Assembly (NCBI RefSeq): GCF_018069565.1
Contig: NZ_JAGPNL010000001.1
Coordinates: 1,550,001-1,614,000, forward strand
Source: Streptomyces tagetis
GTDB taxonomy: Bacteria > Actinomycetota > Actinomycetes > Streptomycetales > Streptomycetaceae
Length of the DNA stretch: 64,000 bases
Direction: 5' to 3'
Below the pieces are notes generated by a model. The model saw only the letters and a program-made list of their open reading frames with translations, searched no databases and was not told the origin of the DNA. Positions 47,102 through 55,853 of the stretch are shown one piece after another. The position numbers were made by a program, and so were the translations under genes. Every line of letters begins with the position of its first letter. Position 1 is the stretch's first letter.

Positions 47102-47415
47102 CCACCCTGCACACCGTCGAGGACGCCCTGCTGGTCGCCTCCGTCGTGGTGATCCTCGTCGCGGGCGCCCTGCTCCTCTACCGCATCTGGAGGGGCCCCT
47201 CCATGCTGGACCGCGCCGTGGCCCTCGACGTCGCGGCGGCGCTCATCATCGCCGGGATCGGTGCCAAGGCCGCCCTGAGCGGCGACCCCTTCTACTACCC
47301 GGTGATGCTCGTCCTCGCCTTCCTCGGCTTCACCGGATCGGTGGGCATCGCCCGCTTCATCGCCGTACGCGACCGGCCCGCGATCCGCCCGGACGGCACG
47401 GAGGAGCACCGGTGA
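47098..47415 (+). CDS. mrpF: Antiporter subunit MrpF
   Basis: 105 residues with three membrane segments. VVILVAGALLLYRIWRGPSMLDRAVALDVAAALII is the family signature, with the conserved Arg-Gly-Pro and Asp-Arg. ATG at 47098 sits in the mrpE stop (ATGA). The next gene overlaps the stop. Confidence 0.92.
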   Translation: MTTLHTVEDALLVASVVVILVAGALLLYRIWRGPSMLDRAVALDVAAALIIAGIGAKAALSGDPFYYPVMLVLAFLGFTGSVGIARFIAVRDRPAIRPDGTEEHR

Positions 47416-47768
47416 ACCCCTGGCTGGAGGCGGCCGACCTGCTCGGCGCGGTCCTGCTGCTGCTCGGCTGCGTGCAGTGCCTCATCGGGGTGATCGGCAT
47501 GGTCCGCTTCCCCGACGTCCTGACCCGCTCCCACGCCGCGACCAAACCCCAGACCATCGGCGTGCTGCTCGCCCTCGCCGGGGTGACGCTGCGCCTGCGC
47601 GATCCGATCGACCTGGGCACGCTCGGGCTCATCGTCTTCTTCCAGTTCCTCACCAGCCCGGTCGCCTCCCACCTGGTGGCCCGCTCCGCCTACCGCACCG
47701 GGCAGACCGGCAGCCGGGGCCTGCTCCGCGACGACCTGGACCCGCAGCTCAGCGAGGGCGACGAGTGA
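47412..47768 (+). CDS. mrpG: Antiporter subunit MrpG
   Basis: 118 residues with three membrane segments. GVIGMVRFPDVLTRSHAATKPQTIGVLL is the MrpG signature, followed by a short acidic tail. It is the last of the six overlapping genes; 79 bp separate it from the drug exporter gene, which could be read through. Confidence 0.92.
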   Translation: MNPWLEAADLLGAVLLLLGCVQCLIGVIGMVRFPDVLTRSHAATKPQTIGVLLALAGVTLRLRDPIDLGTLGLIVFFQFLTSPVASHLVARSAYRTGQTGSRGLLRDDLDPQLSEGDE

Positions 47769-47847
47769 GGGGGGCGCCTTCGTGCGACGGAAGAGATCAC
47801 ATCCCGTACGGGAATGACGGCGAGCGGCGGCCCTGTTGCAAGGTGTC

Positions 47848-49092
47848 ATGCAGGAAACCACCGCACGGCCACCGGCTGCCCGCATGCCGCTCGCCGTCTA
47901 CGTCCTCGGACTCTCCGTCTTCGCGCTCGGCACCAGCGAGTTCATGCTCTCCGGCCTGCTGCCGCCCATCGCCGACGACCTGGACGTCACCATCCCGCAA
48001 GCGGGCCTGCTGATATCGGCGTTCGCCATCGGCATGGTCGTCGGCGCCCCGCTGCTCGCGGTGGCCACCCTCAAACTGCCCCGCAAGACCACGCTGGTCG
48101 CGCTCATCTCCCTCTTCGGCCTCGGCCAGGTCGCCGGCGCCCTCGCGCCCACGTACGCCGTCCTGTTCACCTCCCGCGTGGTGAGCGCGCTGGCCTGCGC
48201 GGGGTTCTGGGCGGTGGGCGCCGCCGTGGCCATCGCCATGGTGCCGCGGACCGCGCGGGCCCGTGCGATGGCCGTGATGATCGGCGGCCTGTCCATCGCC
48301 AACGTGCTCGGCGTCCCGGCGGGCGCCTTCCTCGGCGAGCACCTGGGCTGGCGGTCCGCGTTCTGGGCGGTGGGCCTGGCGTCCGCGCTCGCCCTCGCCG
48401 GGGTGGTGGCCCTCATCCCGCGCATCCCGCTGCCCGAGCGCCCGCCCCGGCTCCGGGGCGAACTGGCCATCTACCGCGACCGCCAGGTCTGGCTCTCCAT
48501 CGGCGTGACCGCGCTCGCCGCGGGCGGTGTCTTCTGCGCCTTCTCCTACCTCGCGCCGCTCCTGACCGACGTGGCCGGGCTGGCGGACGGCTGGGTGCCG
48601 ACCGTGCTCGCGCTGTTCGGGCTCGGCGCGCTGATCGGCACGACCATCGGCGGCCGGGTCGCCGACGCCCATCTGTTCGGCGTGCTGCTCTCGGGCATCA
48701 CCGTCTCGACCGTGCTGCTGGCCGTGCTGGCGCTGACCGCGTCCAGCCCGGTCGCCGTGGTCCTGCTCTCCTTCCTCCTCGGCGTCTCCGCCTTCTACAC
48801 GGCCCCGGCGCTCAACGCGCGCATGTTCAACGTCGCCGGCGCCGCGCCCACGCTGGCGGGCGCGACGACGACCGCCGCGTTCAACCTGGGCAACACCGGC
48901 GGACCGTGGCTCGGCGGCACCGTGATCGACGCGGGCCTCGGCTTCGCCTCCACCGCCTGGGCGGGAGCGGCGATGACCGCGGTGGCGATCGTCCTCGTCG
49001 TCGTCTCGCTGAAGCTGCACAGCCGCTCCCGCGTGGTCACGGGCAGCGTCGCCGCGGCGCCGGCCGCGACGGAGGCTCTGCGGCGGGCGTGA
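47848..49092 (+). CDS. MFS drug exporter (Cmx/CmrA chloramphenicol-efflux type)
   Basis: 414 residues with 12 membrane segments. It matches the Cmx/CmrA group of chloramphenicol exporters in Streptomyces and Rhodococcus and the wider DHA1 family: LGTSEFMLSGLLPPIADDL in segment 1, GMVVGAPLLAVATLKLPRKTTLV in loop 2-3 and SRVVSALACAGFWAVGAAVA in segment 4. It would pump out chloramphenicol or similar compounds with protons. AAGG lies 4-7 nt before the ATG at 47848; a TTG four codons earlier is possible. Confidence 0.83.
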   Translation: MQETTARPPAARMPLAVYVLGLSVFALGTSEFMLSGLLPPIADDLDVTIPQAGLLISAFAIGMVVGAPLLAVATLKLPRKTTLVALISLFGLGQVAGALAPTYAVLFTSRVVSALACAGFWAVGAAVAIAMVPRTARARAMAVMIGGLSIANVLGVPAGAFLGEHLGWRSAFWAVGLASALALAGVVALIPRIPLPERPPRLRGELAIYRDRQVWLSIGVTALAAGGVFCAFSYLAPLLTDVAGLADGWVPTVLALFGLGALIGTTIGGRVADAHLFGVLLSGITVSTVLLAVLALTASSPVAVVLLSFLLGVSAFYTAPALNARMFNVAGAAPTLAGATTTAAFNLGNTGGPWLGGTVIDAGLGFASTAWAGAAMTAVAIVLVVVSLKLHSRSRVVTGSVAAAPAATEALRRA

Positions 49093-49148
49093 CACCGGCC
49101 GGGTGACGGGCCGCGTCAGGTACGGGGGCCGGGCCCTGCCTCGGACCC

Positions 49149-50180
49149 TCAGGAGCCCGGCCCGCCCGAGGGGGAGCGGGCGTCGGGGGTCCCGTCGACA
49201 CCGGATGCCGGGCGCCCTTCGCCGGGGCCGGTGTACCGCGCGGCCGGGGCCCCGCCGTCCGGCGTCGGGCCGTCGTCCGGCGTCGAGCCGTTGTCCGGCG
49301 CCGAGTCGCTGTCCGGCGTCGAGCCGTCGTCCGGAGGGGCGCCGTCCGGTGGGGCGCCGTCCCGTCCGCCGCCGCGGAGGAGGGCGGCCACCGCGCCGAG
49401 CGCCGCGACCCCGGCCGGCACCAGCAGCAGCGTCCGGTCGGAGACGGCCGAGCCCAGCGCCGAGATCCGCTCCTCCAAGGCGAACTCGGCGTCCGTGCTC
49501 AGCGGCGACGGCAGCGCCGCCGCGCCGTCGAACACCAGGAAGGCCACGCCGAGCAGGACGAAGAGCGCCCCGCCCACCGCCGAGGTGCTGTGCACCGTCA
49601 CGGGCCCGAGGGCCACCGCCCGGCCGCGCAGCCACGGCCGGCGCCCGAGGTCGAACCGGTCCCAGAGCAGGGCCAGTACGAAGACCGGCGCCGCCATGCC
49701 CAGCGCGTACACGGCCAGCAGCACCCCGCCGCGCACCGGGTCGCCGTCGAGCGCCGCGACGGTCAGCACACCGCCGAGGATCGGCCCCGCGCAGAACCCG
49801 GCCAGTCCGTACACCGCGCCGAGCGCGAAGACCGACAGGGCCGAGCCGGAGCGCCGGGCGCCCGCCGCGCGCGCCAGCTTCCGGGAGCCGAAGCCGAACC
49901 CGGCGGCCTGCGCCGCGCCGAGCGCGATCAGCGTCCAGCCGCCCACCGTGATCAGCAGGTCGCGGTGGCCGTGGAAGAGCCGGGCGGCGAACGAGCCCGC
50001 CACGCCGAGCGGGACCAGGGTCGTGCACAGCCCGGTGTAGAAGACGCCGGTACGGGCCACCAGGCGGGTCCGCCCGGTGAAGGAGTAGGCGAAGAACGCG
50101 GGCAGCAACAGCGCGCTGCACGGGCTGAGCAGCGCCAGCAACCCGCCGAGGAAGGCCACGAGCAGGCCGACGTCGCTCAC
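49149..50180 (-). CDS. CcdA/DsbD-like thiol-electron transporter
   Basis: 343 residues. Residues 1-270 hold about seven membrane segments with the CcdA pattern, LLALLSPCSALLLPAFFAYSF near residue 15 and GLAGFCAGPILGGVL near 110, giving one Cys in each half. CcdA moves electrons from cytoplasmic thioredoxin to extracytoplasmic thiol proteins. The last 70 residues are a hydrophilic repeat rich in Pro, Asp, Gly and Ser (DDGSTPDSDS-type units). GTG overlaps the stop of the DsbA-like gene, its likely partner. Confidence 0.82.
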   Translation of the reverse strand: MSDVGLLVAFLGGLLALLSPCSALLLPAFFAYSFTGRTRLVARTGVFYTGLCTTLVPLGVAGSFAARLFHGHRDLLITVGGWTLIALGAAQAAGFGFGSRKLARAAGARRSGSALSVFALGAVYGLAGFCAGPILGGVLTVAALDGDPVRGGVLLAVYALGMAAPVFVLALLWDRFDLGRRPWLRGRAVALGPVTVHSTSAVGGALFVLLGVAFLVFDGAAALPSPLSTDAEFALEERISALGSAVSDRTLLLVPAGVAALGAVAALLRGGGRDGAPPDGAPPDDGSTPDSDSAPDNGSTPDDGPTPDGGAPAARYTGPGEGRPASGVDGTPDARSPSGGPGS

Positions 50181-50932
50181 TTCCCGGCCGCCTCGGCCGC
50201 TCGGGCCGCCGCGTCCACGGCCGCCTCGAAGGTCTCGGTCGGCTGCGCCCCGAGGATCGGCCGGCCGTTGACGAGGAACGCCGGGGTACTGCTGACGCCG
50301 AGGCCGTACCCCTCGTACGCGTCCCGCTCGACGGCCGCCCCGGCCTCGTCCGACTCCAGGTCCGCGCGGAAGGCGTCGAGGTCGGGGACGCCCGCCTCGC
50401 GGGCCATGGCGACCAGCTTCTCGGCGGCGAAGGCACCGGAGTTGCGCTCGCGCTCGGTGCCGTAGACGACGTCGTGGAACTCCCAGAACCTCTTCTGGCG
50501 GCCAGCGGCCCAGCCGGCGCGTGCCGCGCGGTCGGACTCCTCGCCGAAGACGGGGTAGTTGCGCCACTCGATGCGCAGCACCCCCTTCTCCACGTAGGAG
50601 CGCAGCAGCCTCGGCTTGGTCTCGCGCGCGAACCGGCCGCAGAAGGGGCACTGGAAGTCCGAGTACTCGATCATCACCACCGGGGCGTCGGCCCGGCCGA
50701 CCGCGAGCGGGTCGGAGGCGTCGCGGCGGGCGAGGGCGAGCAGGCTCTCGTCGGCCGGCCCCGGGTCGGCCGGTGCGGTCCCGGCCGTCGCGGCGTCGCG
50801 GCGCGTCGTGTTCCCGTCGCCGGAGCCGTCCAGCGTGAGGGCGAGGGAGGCCGTGAGGGCGGCGGCGAGGAGCACCGCGACGGCGGTGTACGTGCGGCGG
50901 CGACGGGAGGGGGAGGGCGTGGATGCGGTCAT
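50177..50932 (-). CDS. DsbA-family thiol oxidoreductase, membrane-anchored
   Basis: 251 residues. One N-terminal membrane segment (AVAVLLAAALTASLAL) anchors or exports the protein. The thioredoxin fold carries active site CPFC in YSDFQCPFCGRFA near 95, an inserted helical domain, and the cis-Pro in SSTPAFLVNG near 210. It would make, break or shuffle disulfides in exported proteins. The gene is coupled to the CcdA-like gene. GAAGG lies about 12 nt upstream of the ATG. Three 13-bp direct repeats precede it. Confidence 0.86.
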   Translation of the reverse strand: MTASTPSPSRRRRTYTAVAVLLAAALTASLALTLDGSGDGNTTRRDAATAGTAPADPGPADESLLALARRDASDPLAVGRADAPVVMIEYSDFQCPFCGRFARETKPRLLRSYVEKGVLRIEWRNYPVFGEESDRAARAGWAAGRQKRFWEFHDVVYGTERERNSGAFAAEKLVAMAREAGVPDLDAFRADLESDEAGAAVERDAYEGYGLGVSSTPAFLVNGRPILGAQPTETFEAAVDAAARAAEAAGK

Positions 50933-50947
50933 GGGAAGGAAACCTTC

Positions 50948-50986
50948 GAACGTGTCGGACGAACGTGTCGGACGGTCGTGTCGGGA
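50948..50986. repeat. Three tandem 13-bp repeats upstream of the DsbA-like gene
   Basis: GAACGTGTCGGAC occurs twice without gap (50948-50960, 50961-50973), then a degenerate copy GGTCGTGTCGGGA (50974-50986). They lie 16 bp before the start on the promoter side, so they may be binding sites for a regulator. Confidence 0.6.
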
Positions 50987-51025
50987 GAGACGCGGGCGGA
51001 GCGAGCGAGTGGCCGGGCCGCGCGC

Positions 51026-51532
51026 TCAGGCGGCGGGCACGACCGGGCACGCGGCCTGCGTGGAGAGCCGCCGCAGCGCCGCCTCCGCCAGCAGGGCGAG
51101 GGACAGGAGGGCCACCAGCGGCTGGAGGGGAGCCCAGTAGGCGAGGGCCCCGGAGGCGCCGAGCAGCACGAGGACGAGCTTGTTGCAGACCGGGCAGCCC
51201 ACGGCGAGGAACGACAGCACCCCGCCGACCGCGCCCAGCCGCCCGGCCCGCGCGTCGCCCAGGCCGGCGGTGCCGGCGTCTTCCGGGACCGGCGGGCGGA
51301 CGTAGGTGCTCAGCACGAGGCCGGCCAGGACGGAGGTGAGGGCCAGGGCGGGGTGGTTCCACCACTGGACGGGGACCGAGCGGGCGAAGAGCGGGTTGGG
51401 GACCACGGCGGTGGGCACGCCGACGGCGACGGCCGTGGCCAGGGCGCCGAGGCCCGCCACCCACCACTGTCCGGCCCGCCACGCGCGCAGCGACCGGCCC
51501 GCCCGGACGAGGGAACGCCGGGAAGAGGACAT
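51026..51532 (-). CDS. Four-segment membrane protein with CPVC motif, unknown function
   Basis: 168 residues. After a basic start there are about four membrane segments: the first covers WVAGLGALATAVAVGVPTAVV, and the third begins SFLAVGCPVCNKLVLVLLG, placing a CPVC pair at the membrane face. A further Cys lies in AACPVVPAA at the C-terminus. It stands directly upstream of the DsbA/CcdA-like pair on the same strand, so a redox role, for instance quinone- or thiol-linked oxidation of the DsbA-like protein, is a reasonable guess. I do not recognise the family. Confidence 0.65.
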   Translation of the reverse strand: MSSSRRSLVRAGRSLRAWRAGQWWVAGLGALATAVAVGVPTAVVPNPLFARSVPVQWWNHPALALTSVLAGLVLSTYVRPPVPEDAGTAGLGDARAGRLGAVGGVLSFLAVGCPVCNKLVLVLLGASGALAYWAPLQPLVALLSLALLAEAALRRLSTQAACPVVPAA

Positions 51533-51599
51533 GCGGACGAACTCCGTTCACGCGGAAGCGGAAGAGCGGGAGAGGCAGGACGAGACCGCGCGGTCCGGC

Positions 51600-52016
51600 C
51601 TACAGCCGCAGAACGGAGGGGGAGGGGGATGCCGGGGGCGGCGCCGGTCCGGCCGAGGAGGAGCCCGGTCCGCCGTGGGCCGTCGTCGGGGCCGTCAGGG
51701 GGTCCGGCTGGAGCGGGGAGGGGACGAGCGGCGGGTGCGCCCCGGCTTCGGCGCGCTGCGCGCCGTGGTCGGTGACCGCCTTCTTGCCGCAGGGCGCGGC
51801 GTCGTCGTCCCCCGCGGGCTCCGCCTCGGCCGCGGCTCCCTGGACCGGTGCCGAGTGCGACACGGTCACGGTCGAGGACGCCGGGGTGACGGGGGCGGCG
51901 GAGTCGTGGTGGGCGGCGCGGGCCGACACGCACACCACGGCCACCACGGCGAACAGCAGCGCGAACACGCCTCGCAGGGCGACCCTGGTCGCCACGAGGT
52001 CCGCCGCTCGCCGCAT
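51600..52016 (-). CDS. Small exported or anchored protein, unknown function
   Basis: 138 residues. One hydrophobic segment (GVFALLFAVVAVVCVSA) near residues 15-31, then an Ala/Pro/Ser-rich low-complexity region with a lone CGKKA and many prolines. This looks like a signal anchor with a flexible outer tail. It is 68 bp upstream of the CPVC membrane protein in the same direction and may belong to that operon. GGAAGG lies about 12 nt before the ATG. Its composition makes it less certain than its neighbours. Confidence 0.5.
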   Translation of the reverse strand: MRRAADLVATRVALRGVFALLFAVVAVVCVSARAAHHDSAAPVTPASSTVTVSHSAPVQGAAAEAEPAGDDDAAPCGKKAVTDHGAQRAEAGAHPPLVPSPLQPDPLTAPTTAHGGPGSSSAGPAPPPASPSPSVLRL

Positions 52017-52117
52017 TCGTACCGCCCGCCTTCCCTGTGGAGGTCACGCCACGATAGACGACGGGCCCGCGCCCGGCGACGACCGGGCCGTCCGCCGGAC
52101 GGGCGGCGCGCGCCGGG

Positions 52118-52891
52118 TCAGCGCAGCAGGAGCTGGACGATGGCGAAGCTGCCGACGACCACGATGAAGATCCGTAGCGCGAACGGCGGGAGCCGGCGCC
52201 CCACCTTCGCGCCGATCTGCCCGCCGATCGCCGAGCCGACGGCGATGAGGACGACGGCCGTCCAGTCGAAGTGGGCGACGAAGAGGAAGAAGAGCGCCGC
52301 GATGGTGTTGACGATGGCGGCGAGGACGTTCTTGACGGCGTTGAGGCGCTGGAGGGAGTCGGTGAGCAGCATGCCCATCAGCGACAGGTAGATGATCCCC
52401 TGAGCCGCCGTGAAGTAGCCGCCGTAGACGCTGGCCAGGAGGATGCCGCCGAGGAGGACCGGCCCGCCGTGCGCGCGGGCGACGGTGCCCTTGCGCTCCC
52501 GGCGCCGCTGCACCCGCGCGGAGATGCGGGGCTGGAGCACGACGAGGACGAGGGCGAGCGCGACCAGCACCGGGACGATCGTCTCGAAGGCGGTCGCCGG
52601 GAGCGTCAGCAGCAGCACCGCGCCGCAGAGTCCGCCGGTCGCGGCGATGGCGCCGAGCCGCAGCACCAGGGGCCGCTGGCCCTTGAGTTCCGCGCGGTAG
52701 CCGATGGCGCCGCTGACGGACCCCGGGATCAGGCCGAGGGCGTTGGACACGGTCGCGGTGACCGGGGGCAGCCCGGTGGAGAGCAGCACGGGGAACGTGA
52801 TCAGCGTTCCCGAGCCGACGATGGTGTTGATCGTGCCCGCGCCGATCCCGGCGGCGAAGACGGCCAGTGACTCCCAGATGGACAACGCCAT
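52118..52891 (-). CDS. TSUP-family permease (TauE/SafE-like)
   Basis: 257 residues, about eight membrane segments in two halves: AAGIGAGTINTIVGSGTLITFPVLL near residue 15 and LASVYGGYFTAAQGIIYLSLMGMLL near 155. It is a distant relative of the TSUP protein at 11589 but of the variant group with NTIVGSG and YGGYFTAA motifs. Probably moves a small anion or sulfur compound. AAGGAG directly abuts the ATG at 52891; a TTG two codons later (52885) is better spaced and may be the true start. Confidence 0.8.
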   Translation of the reverse strand: MALSIWESLAVFAAGIGAGTINTIVGSGTLITFPVLLSTGLPPVTATVSNALGLIPGSVSGAIGYRAELKGQRPLVLRLGAIAATGGLCGAVLLLTLPATAFETIVPVLVALALVLVVLQPRISARVQRRRERKGTVARAHGGPVLLGGILLASVYGGYFTAAQGIIYLSLMGMLLTDSLQRLNAVKNVLAAIVNTIAALFFLFVAHFDWTAVVLIAVGSAIGGQIGAKVGRRLPPFALRIFIVVVGSFAIVQLLLR

Positions 52892-53064
52892 CTCCTTCGT
52901 GTTCGGTCAGATGCCTCCCCGCCATGAAGGTCGAAGGGCTCACCGATCATGCACGAGCCGGACCCGCCCGGACGGCCCGGGACGCCCGCACGTGGCGCAT
53001 GCCACACCCCCTGGCCGGGTCGCGCCCGCCGTGCCCCGGCGCCGCGCCTTGCTCCGTCGTCCCG

Positions 53065-53130
53065 CCGCGCTCCGGCGACACCACGCGCTACGGCAGCACC
53101 CCGCGCCCCGGCGGCACCACGCGCTACGGC
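53065..53130. repeat. 36-bp imperfect tandem repeat over the FUSC gene stop
   Basis: Units starting at 53065 and 53101 share 28 of their first 30 bases (CCGCGC-CCGGCG-CACCACGCGCTACGG). The second includes the stop codon of the FUSC gene, so the 3' end of that gene has been duplicated into the noncoding side. Confidence 0.7.
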
Positions 53131-54818
53131 GTCCCCGCCGGGGTCGCCGCCACGGTCGCCGCCCGGTGCCGGAGCGTCGCGGCGAGTGTGCGGTGCGCCC
53201 GGCGCTCGGTGCGCAGCAGCCGCTCCTCCGGCAGGGCGCGCTGCCACCACTCGCCGGCCGCCGTGTCGGCCGCGTCGCGCAGCTCCACCAGCCCGGCGGT
53301 GAGCCGGTGGCGGGCACCTGCCAGCTCGGCGGCCGACCCCGGGACGGCCGACAGGGCCCGCTCGGCCTCCCCGGCCGCCAGGTCGACCGCGGTCAGCGCC
53401 CGCTCCAGCCGGCCGCCGGTGCGGCGGCTGGTGACGAGGACGGCGGCGAGCATGCCCACCGCGACCCCGGCCACGGTGTCCAGCACCCGGTCCGTGATCA
53501 GCTCGCTGACCGGCCGGACGGCGCCGAACTCGGTGATCAGCAGTGCCAGCGGCGTCACCGACACGGTGCCGAGCCAGTAGTTGCGGCTGATCAGCATCTC
53601 GTTGCAGAAACTGAACGCCACGCACAGCGCCGCCAGGGCCACGATCCCGGTCCGGGCCAGCGGGACGACCGCCGCGAAGACCGCCACCCCGCACAGGTTG
53701 CCGACCGTGCGCTGGAGCACCCGGTGCCAGGTCAGGGTGACGTTCGCCTGGTAGATCGAGGCGGCCGAGACGATCGCCCAGTACGGGTGGCCGACGCCGA
53801 GCGCCAGCCCGGCGTACCCGGCCAGGGCGCAGCCGACCGCGCAGCGCACGGCGAGGGGGAGCAGGGGTGCGCCGGGCGTGAGGAACCGGCGCGACGCGCC
53901 CGTGCGGCGCCGGTCGCGCCGGGCCCGGCGTTCGGTGTCGATGCCGAGGAGTTCGGCGTCGCCGCCCGCCGGGACCGCCACCTCGGGCAGCGGTCCGTGT
54001 CCGCGCACCTGGCGGGCCCAGGCGCGCAGTCGCGCGGGGCCGGTCCCGCCGGGCGCGGCGACGAGCGCGTCCTCGGCGCAGAGCACGAGGCGTTCCAGGG
54101 TGCGCCGGACCGGGGTGCGCCTGCCGCCCGCCGACAGCGACTGCCAGGCGCCGTGCACGGCGGAGGCGGCGGCGTGCCGGGCGCGGGCGCGCGCGGGCTC
54201 GTCCCCGGCGTCGAGGAAACCGGCGGCGGCCTCCAGGGCGCGCGCGGTGGCCCGGCGCTCCGGCCCCTCACGCCGGACCAGGGCGGGGGCGAGGGTGACG
54301 AGGCCGCCGACGACTCCGGCGCCGAGGGTCAGGGCGAGGTGGAAGGGGATGTCCGAGAGCCGCTGGGGCAGGAAGAGCGTGCCGGAGGAGACGAAGACGA
54401 GGATCGTGTGGCCGGGCGGGCCGATGCGGGTCGCGTCGCAGACGGCCTTCTGGACACCGGCGAGGAGGGCGGCGAGGGCGATCAGCACCGGTACGTCGTC
54501 GACGAGGGCGGCTCCGAGCAGCGCGGCTCCCATGCTCGCCGTCATGCCCGCCACCACCCCGGCGGTGGCCCGGACCCGGGCCGCGTAGGGGAGGTGGTGG
54601 GCGTACAGCGCGCAGAAGGCGCCGGGCATCACGTACATCGCCAGGCCGGTGCGGCCGGTGAGCAGCAGGGGGGCCAGGACCAGGGCGACGGCGACCGCGA
54701 CGCTGGTGGCGGGCTTGAACCAGATGTCGGAGGGCCGGTTCACCCGGAGCACGCCGGACAGCGGGAGTCTGCGGACGGGAGGCTGTCGGGTGGCGGATTC
54801 CGGGGCGGTGCTGGTCAT
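53124..54818 (-). CDS. FUSC-family membrane transporter
   Basis: 564 residues: an N-terminal block of about six membrane segments, a long hydrophilic central region (about 180-335), and a second membrane block with HPYWAIVSAASIYQANVTLTWHRVLQRTVGNLCGV, the fusaric acid/AaeB-type core, near 355. FUSC carriers export aromatic carboxylic acids. The 12-bp dyad just upstream suggests control by a repressor not encoded nearby. Stop is TAG. Confidence 0.8.
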   Translation of the reverse strand: MTSTAPESATRQPPVRRLPLSGVLRVNRPSDIWFKPATSVAVAVALVLAPLLLTGRTGLAMYVMPGAFCALYAHHLPYAARVRATAGVVAGMTASMGAALLGAALVDDVPVLIALAALLAGVQKAVCDATRIGPPGHTILVFVSSGTLFLPQRLSDIPFHLALTLGAGVVGGLVTLAPALVRREGPERRATARALEAAAGFLDAGDEPARARARHAAASAVHGAWQSLSAGGRRTPVRRTLERLVLCAEDALVAAPGGTGPARLRAWARQVRGHGPLPEVAVPAGGDAELLGIDTERRARRDRRRTGASRRFLTPGAPLLPLAVRCAVGCALAGYAGLALGVGHPYWAIVSAASIYQANVTLTWHRVLQRTVGNLCGVAVFAAVVPLARTGIVALAALCVAFSFCNEMLISRNYWLGTVSVTPLALLITEFGAVRPVSELITDRVLDTVAGVAVGMLAAVLVTSRRTGGRLERALTAVDLAAGEAERALSAVPGSAAELAGARHRLTAGLVELRDAADTAAGEWWQRALPEERLLRTERRAHRTLAATLRHRAATVAATPAGTP

Positions 54819-54840
54819 GGAGACCGATTTTAGCAGGTGT

Positions 54841-54852
54841 TTTACTAGTAAA
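54841..54852. promoter_or_regulatory. Operator-like palindrome TTTACTAGTAAA
   Basis: A perfect 12-bp dyad in an AT-rich patch, 22 bp upstream of the FUSC gene start. Its form is typical of TetR- or MarR-type operators next to exporter genes (inference). Confidence 0.5.
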
Positions 54853-54912
54853 CGAATGTGCGCGGAGCGTGGCCCGTGAGCGGTGGGCGTGCCCAGGCGT
54901 GCTCCGAGGCGG

Positions 54913-55716
54913 TCACCGCAGGGCGGCCACCACCGCGTCGCTCGCCGAGCACCACACCTGGCGGGCCTGGCCGAAACCCTGTGCGAGCAGCGTCTCCAGA
55001 TGCCAGGCCGTCGTCGTGGGCCGGTCGCGCGGGGGCCCGTCCGGGCGGGGCTGCCGGGCGTCGCCGAGCAGCGCGAAGCGCCGGGCCGCCGCCTCGGCGA
55101 GGAGCGGATCGCGGGCCGCCTCCCGCCACCAGCCCGCCCAGTCCAGGCGGCCCCGCTCGCGCTCCCGCTCCCGCCGCTCGGCGTGCAGCGCGCCCAGGGC
55201 GGCGTTGATCCGGGGAGCGGAGGCGTCCTCCATATGGTCGGCGTTGAGGAACACCCCGCCCTCGCGGACCACGCCGGCCAGCGTCCCGTACAGGCGGCGC
55301 AGCGGCTCCGTCTCCAGCCAGTGCAGCGCGGTGGCGGTCACCACCGCGTCGTACGAGGGGTGGGGGAGGCGTGCGGGCCACGCCGGGTCGGTGAGGTCGG
55401 CCTCGACGAAGGCGACCCGGTCGTCCCCGGCGAAGTGGCCCCGGGCGATGGTCAGCAGCGCGGGGTCGAGGTCCAGGCAGGTGCTGCGGGCCTCGGGGAG
55501 CCGGCGCAGCAGGCGGTCCGTGACGCTGCCGGTGCCGCAGGCCAGGTCGAGGACGCGGGGGGCGCGGCCCGCCACCGCCTCCACGGTGTCGGCCATGACC
55601 CGGAAGCGTTCCTCCCGGTCGGGCATGTACCACTCCTGCTGGCGGTCCCAGCTCCGCTGCCAGCGCTGCCAGCGCTGCCAGTGCTGCCGCTCGGACGCGG
55701 CGGTGGTCGTCGTCAT
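54913..55716 (-). CDS. Class I SAM-dependent methyltransferase
   Basis: 267 residues with the class I methyltransferase core: VLDLACGTGSVTDRLL (SAM motif I) near 55, CLDLDPALLTIARG near 80, and AVVTATALHWL near 125. The N-terminus begins with a small repeat (QRWQRWQRSW). This is the type 11/type 12 small-molecule group; no substrate is indicated by the context. It shares direction with the FUSC gene downstream, 94 bp apart. Confidence 0.82.
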   Translation of the reverse strand: MTTTTAASERQHWQRWQRWQRSWDRQQEWYMPDREERFRVMADTVEAVAGRAPRVLDLACGTGSVTDRLLRRLPEARSTCLDLDPALLTIARGHFAGDDRVAFVEADLTDPAWPARLPHPSYDAVVTATALHWLETEPLRRLYGTLAGVVREGGVFLNADHMEDASAPRINAALGALHAERRERERERGRLDWAGWWREAARDPLLAEAAARRFALLGDARQPRPDGPPRDRPTTTAWHLETLLAQGFGQARQVWCSASDAVVAALR

Positions 55717-55853
55717 GGGCGTGCCTTCCTGCGGGGGGCCGGGCTTCCGCGACGGAGGACACGCTATTGCACACGGCTCGCAGAAAGGTCCCGCGCCTCA
55801 CCGCGTTCACCCCCGGGTGGGGGCGGGCTCGGTGGCCCGCCCCCCCGGCGTGC

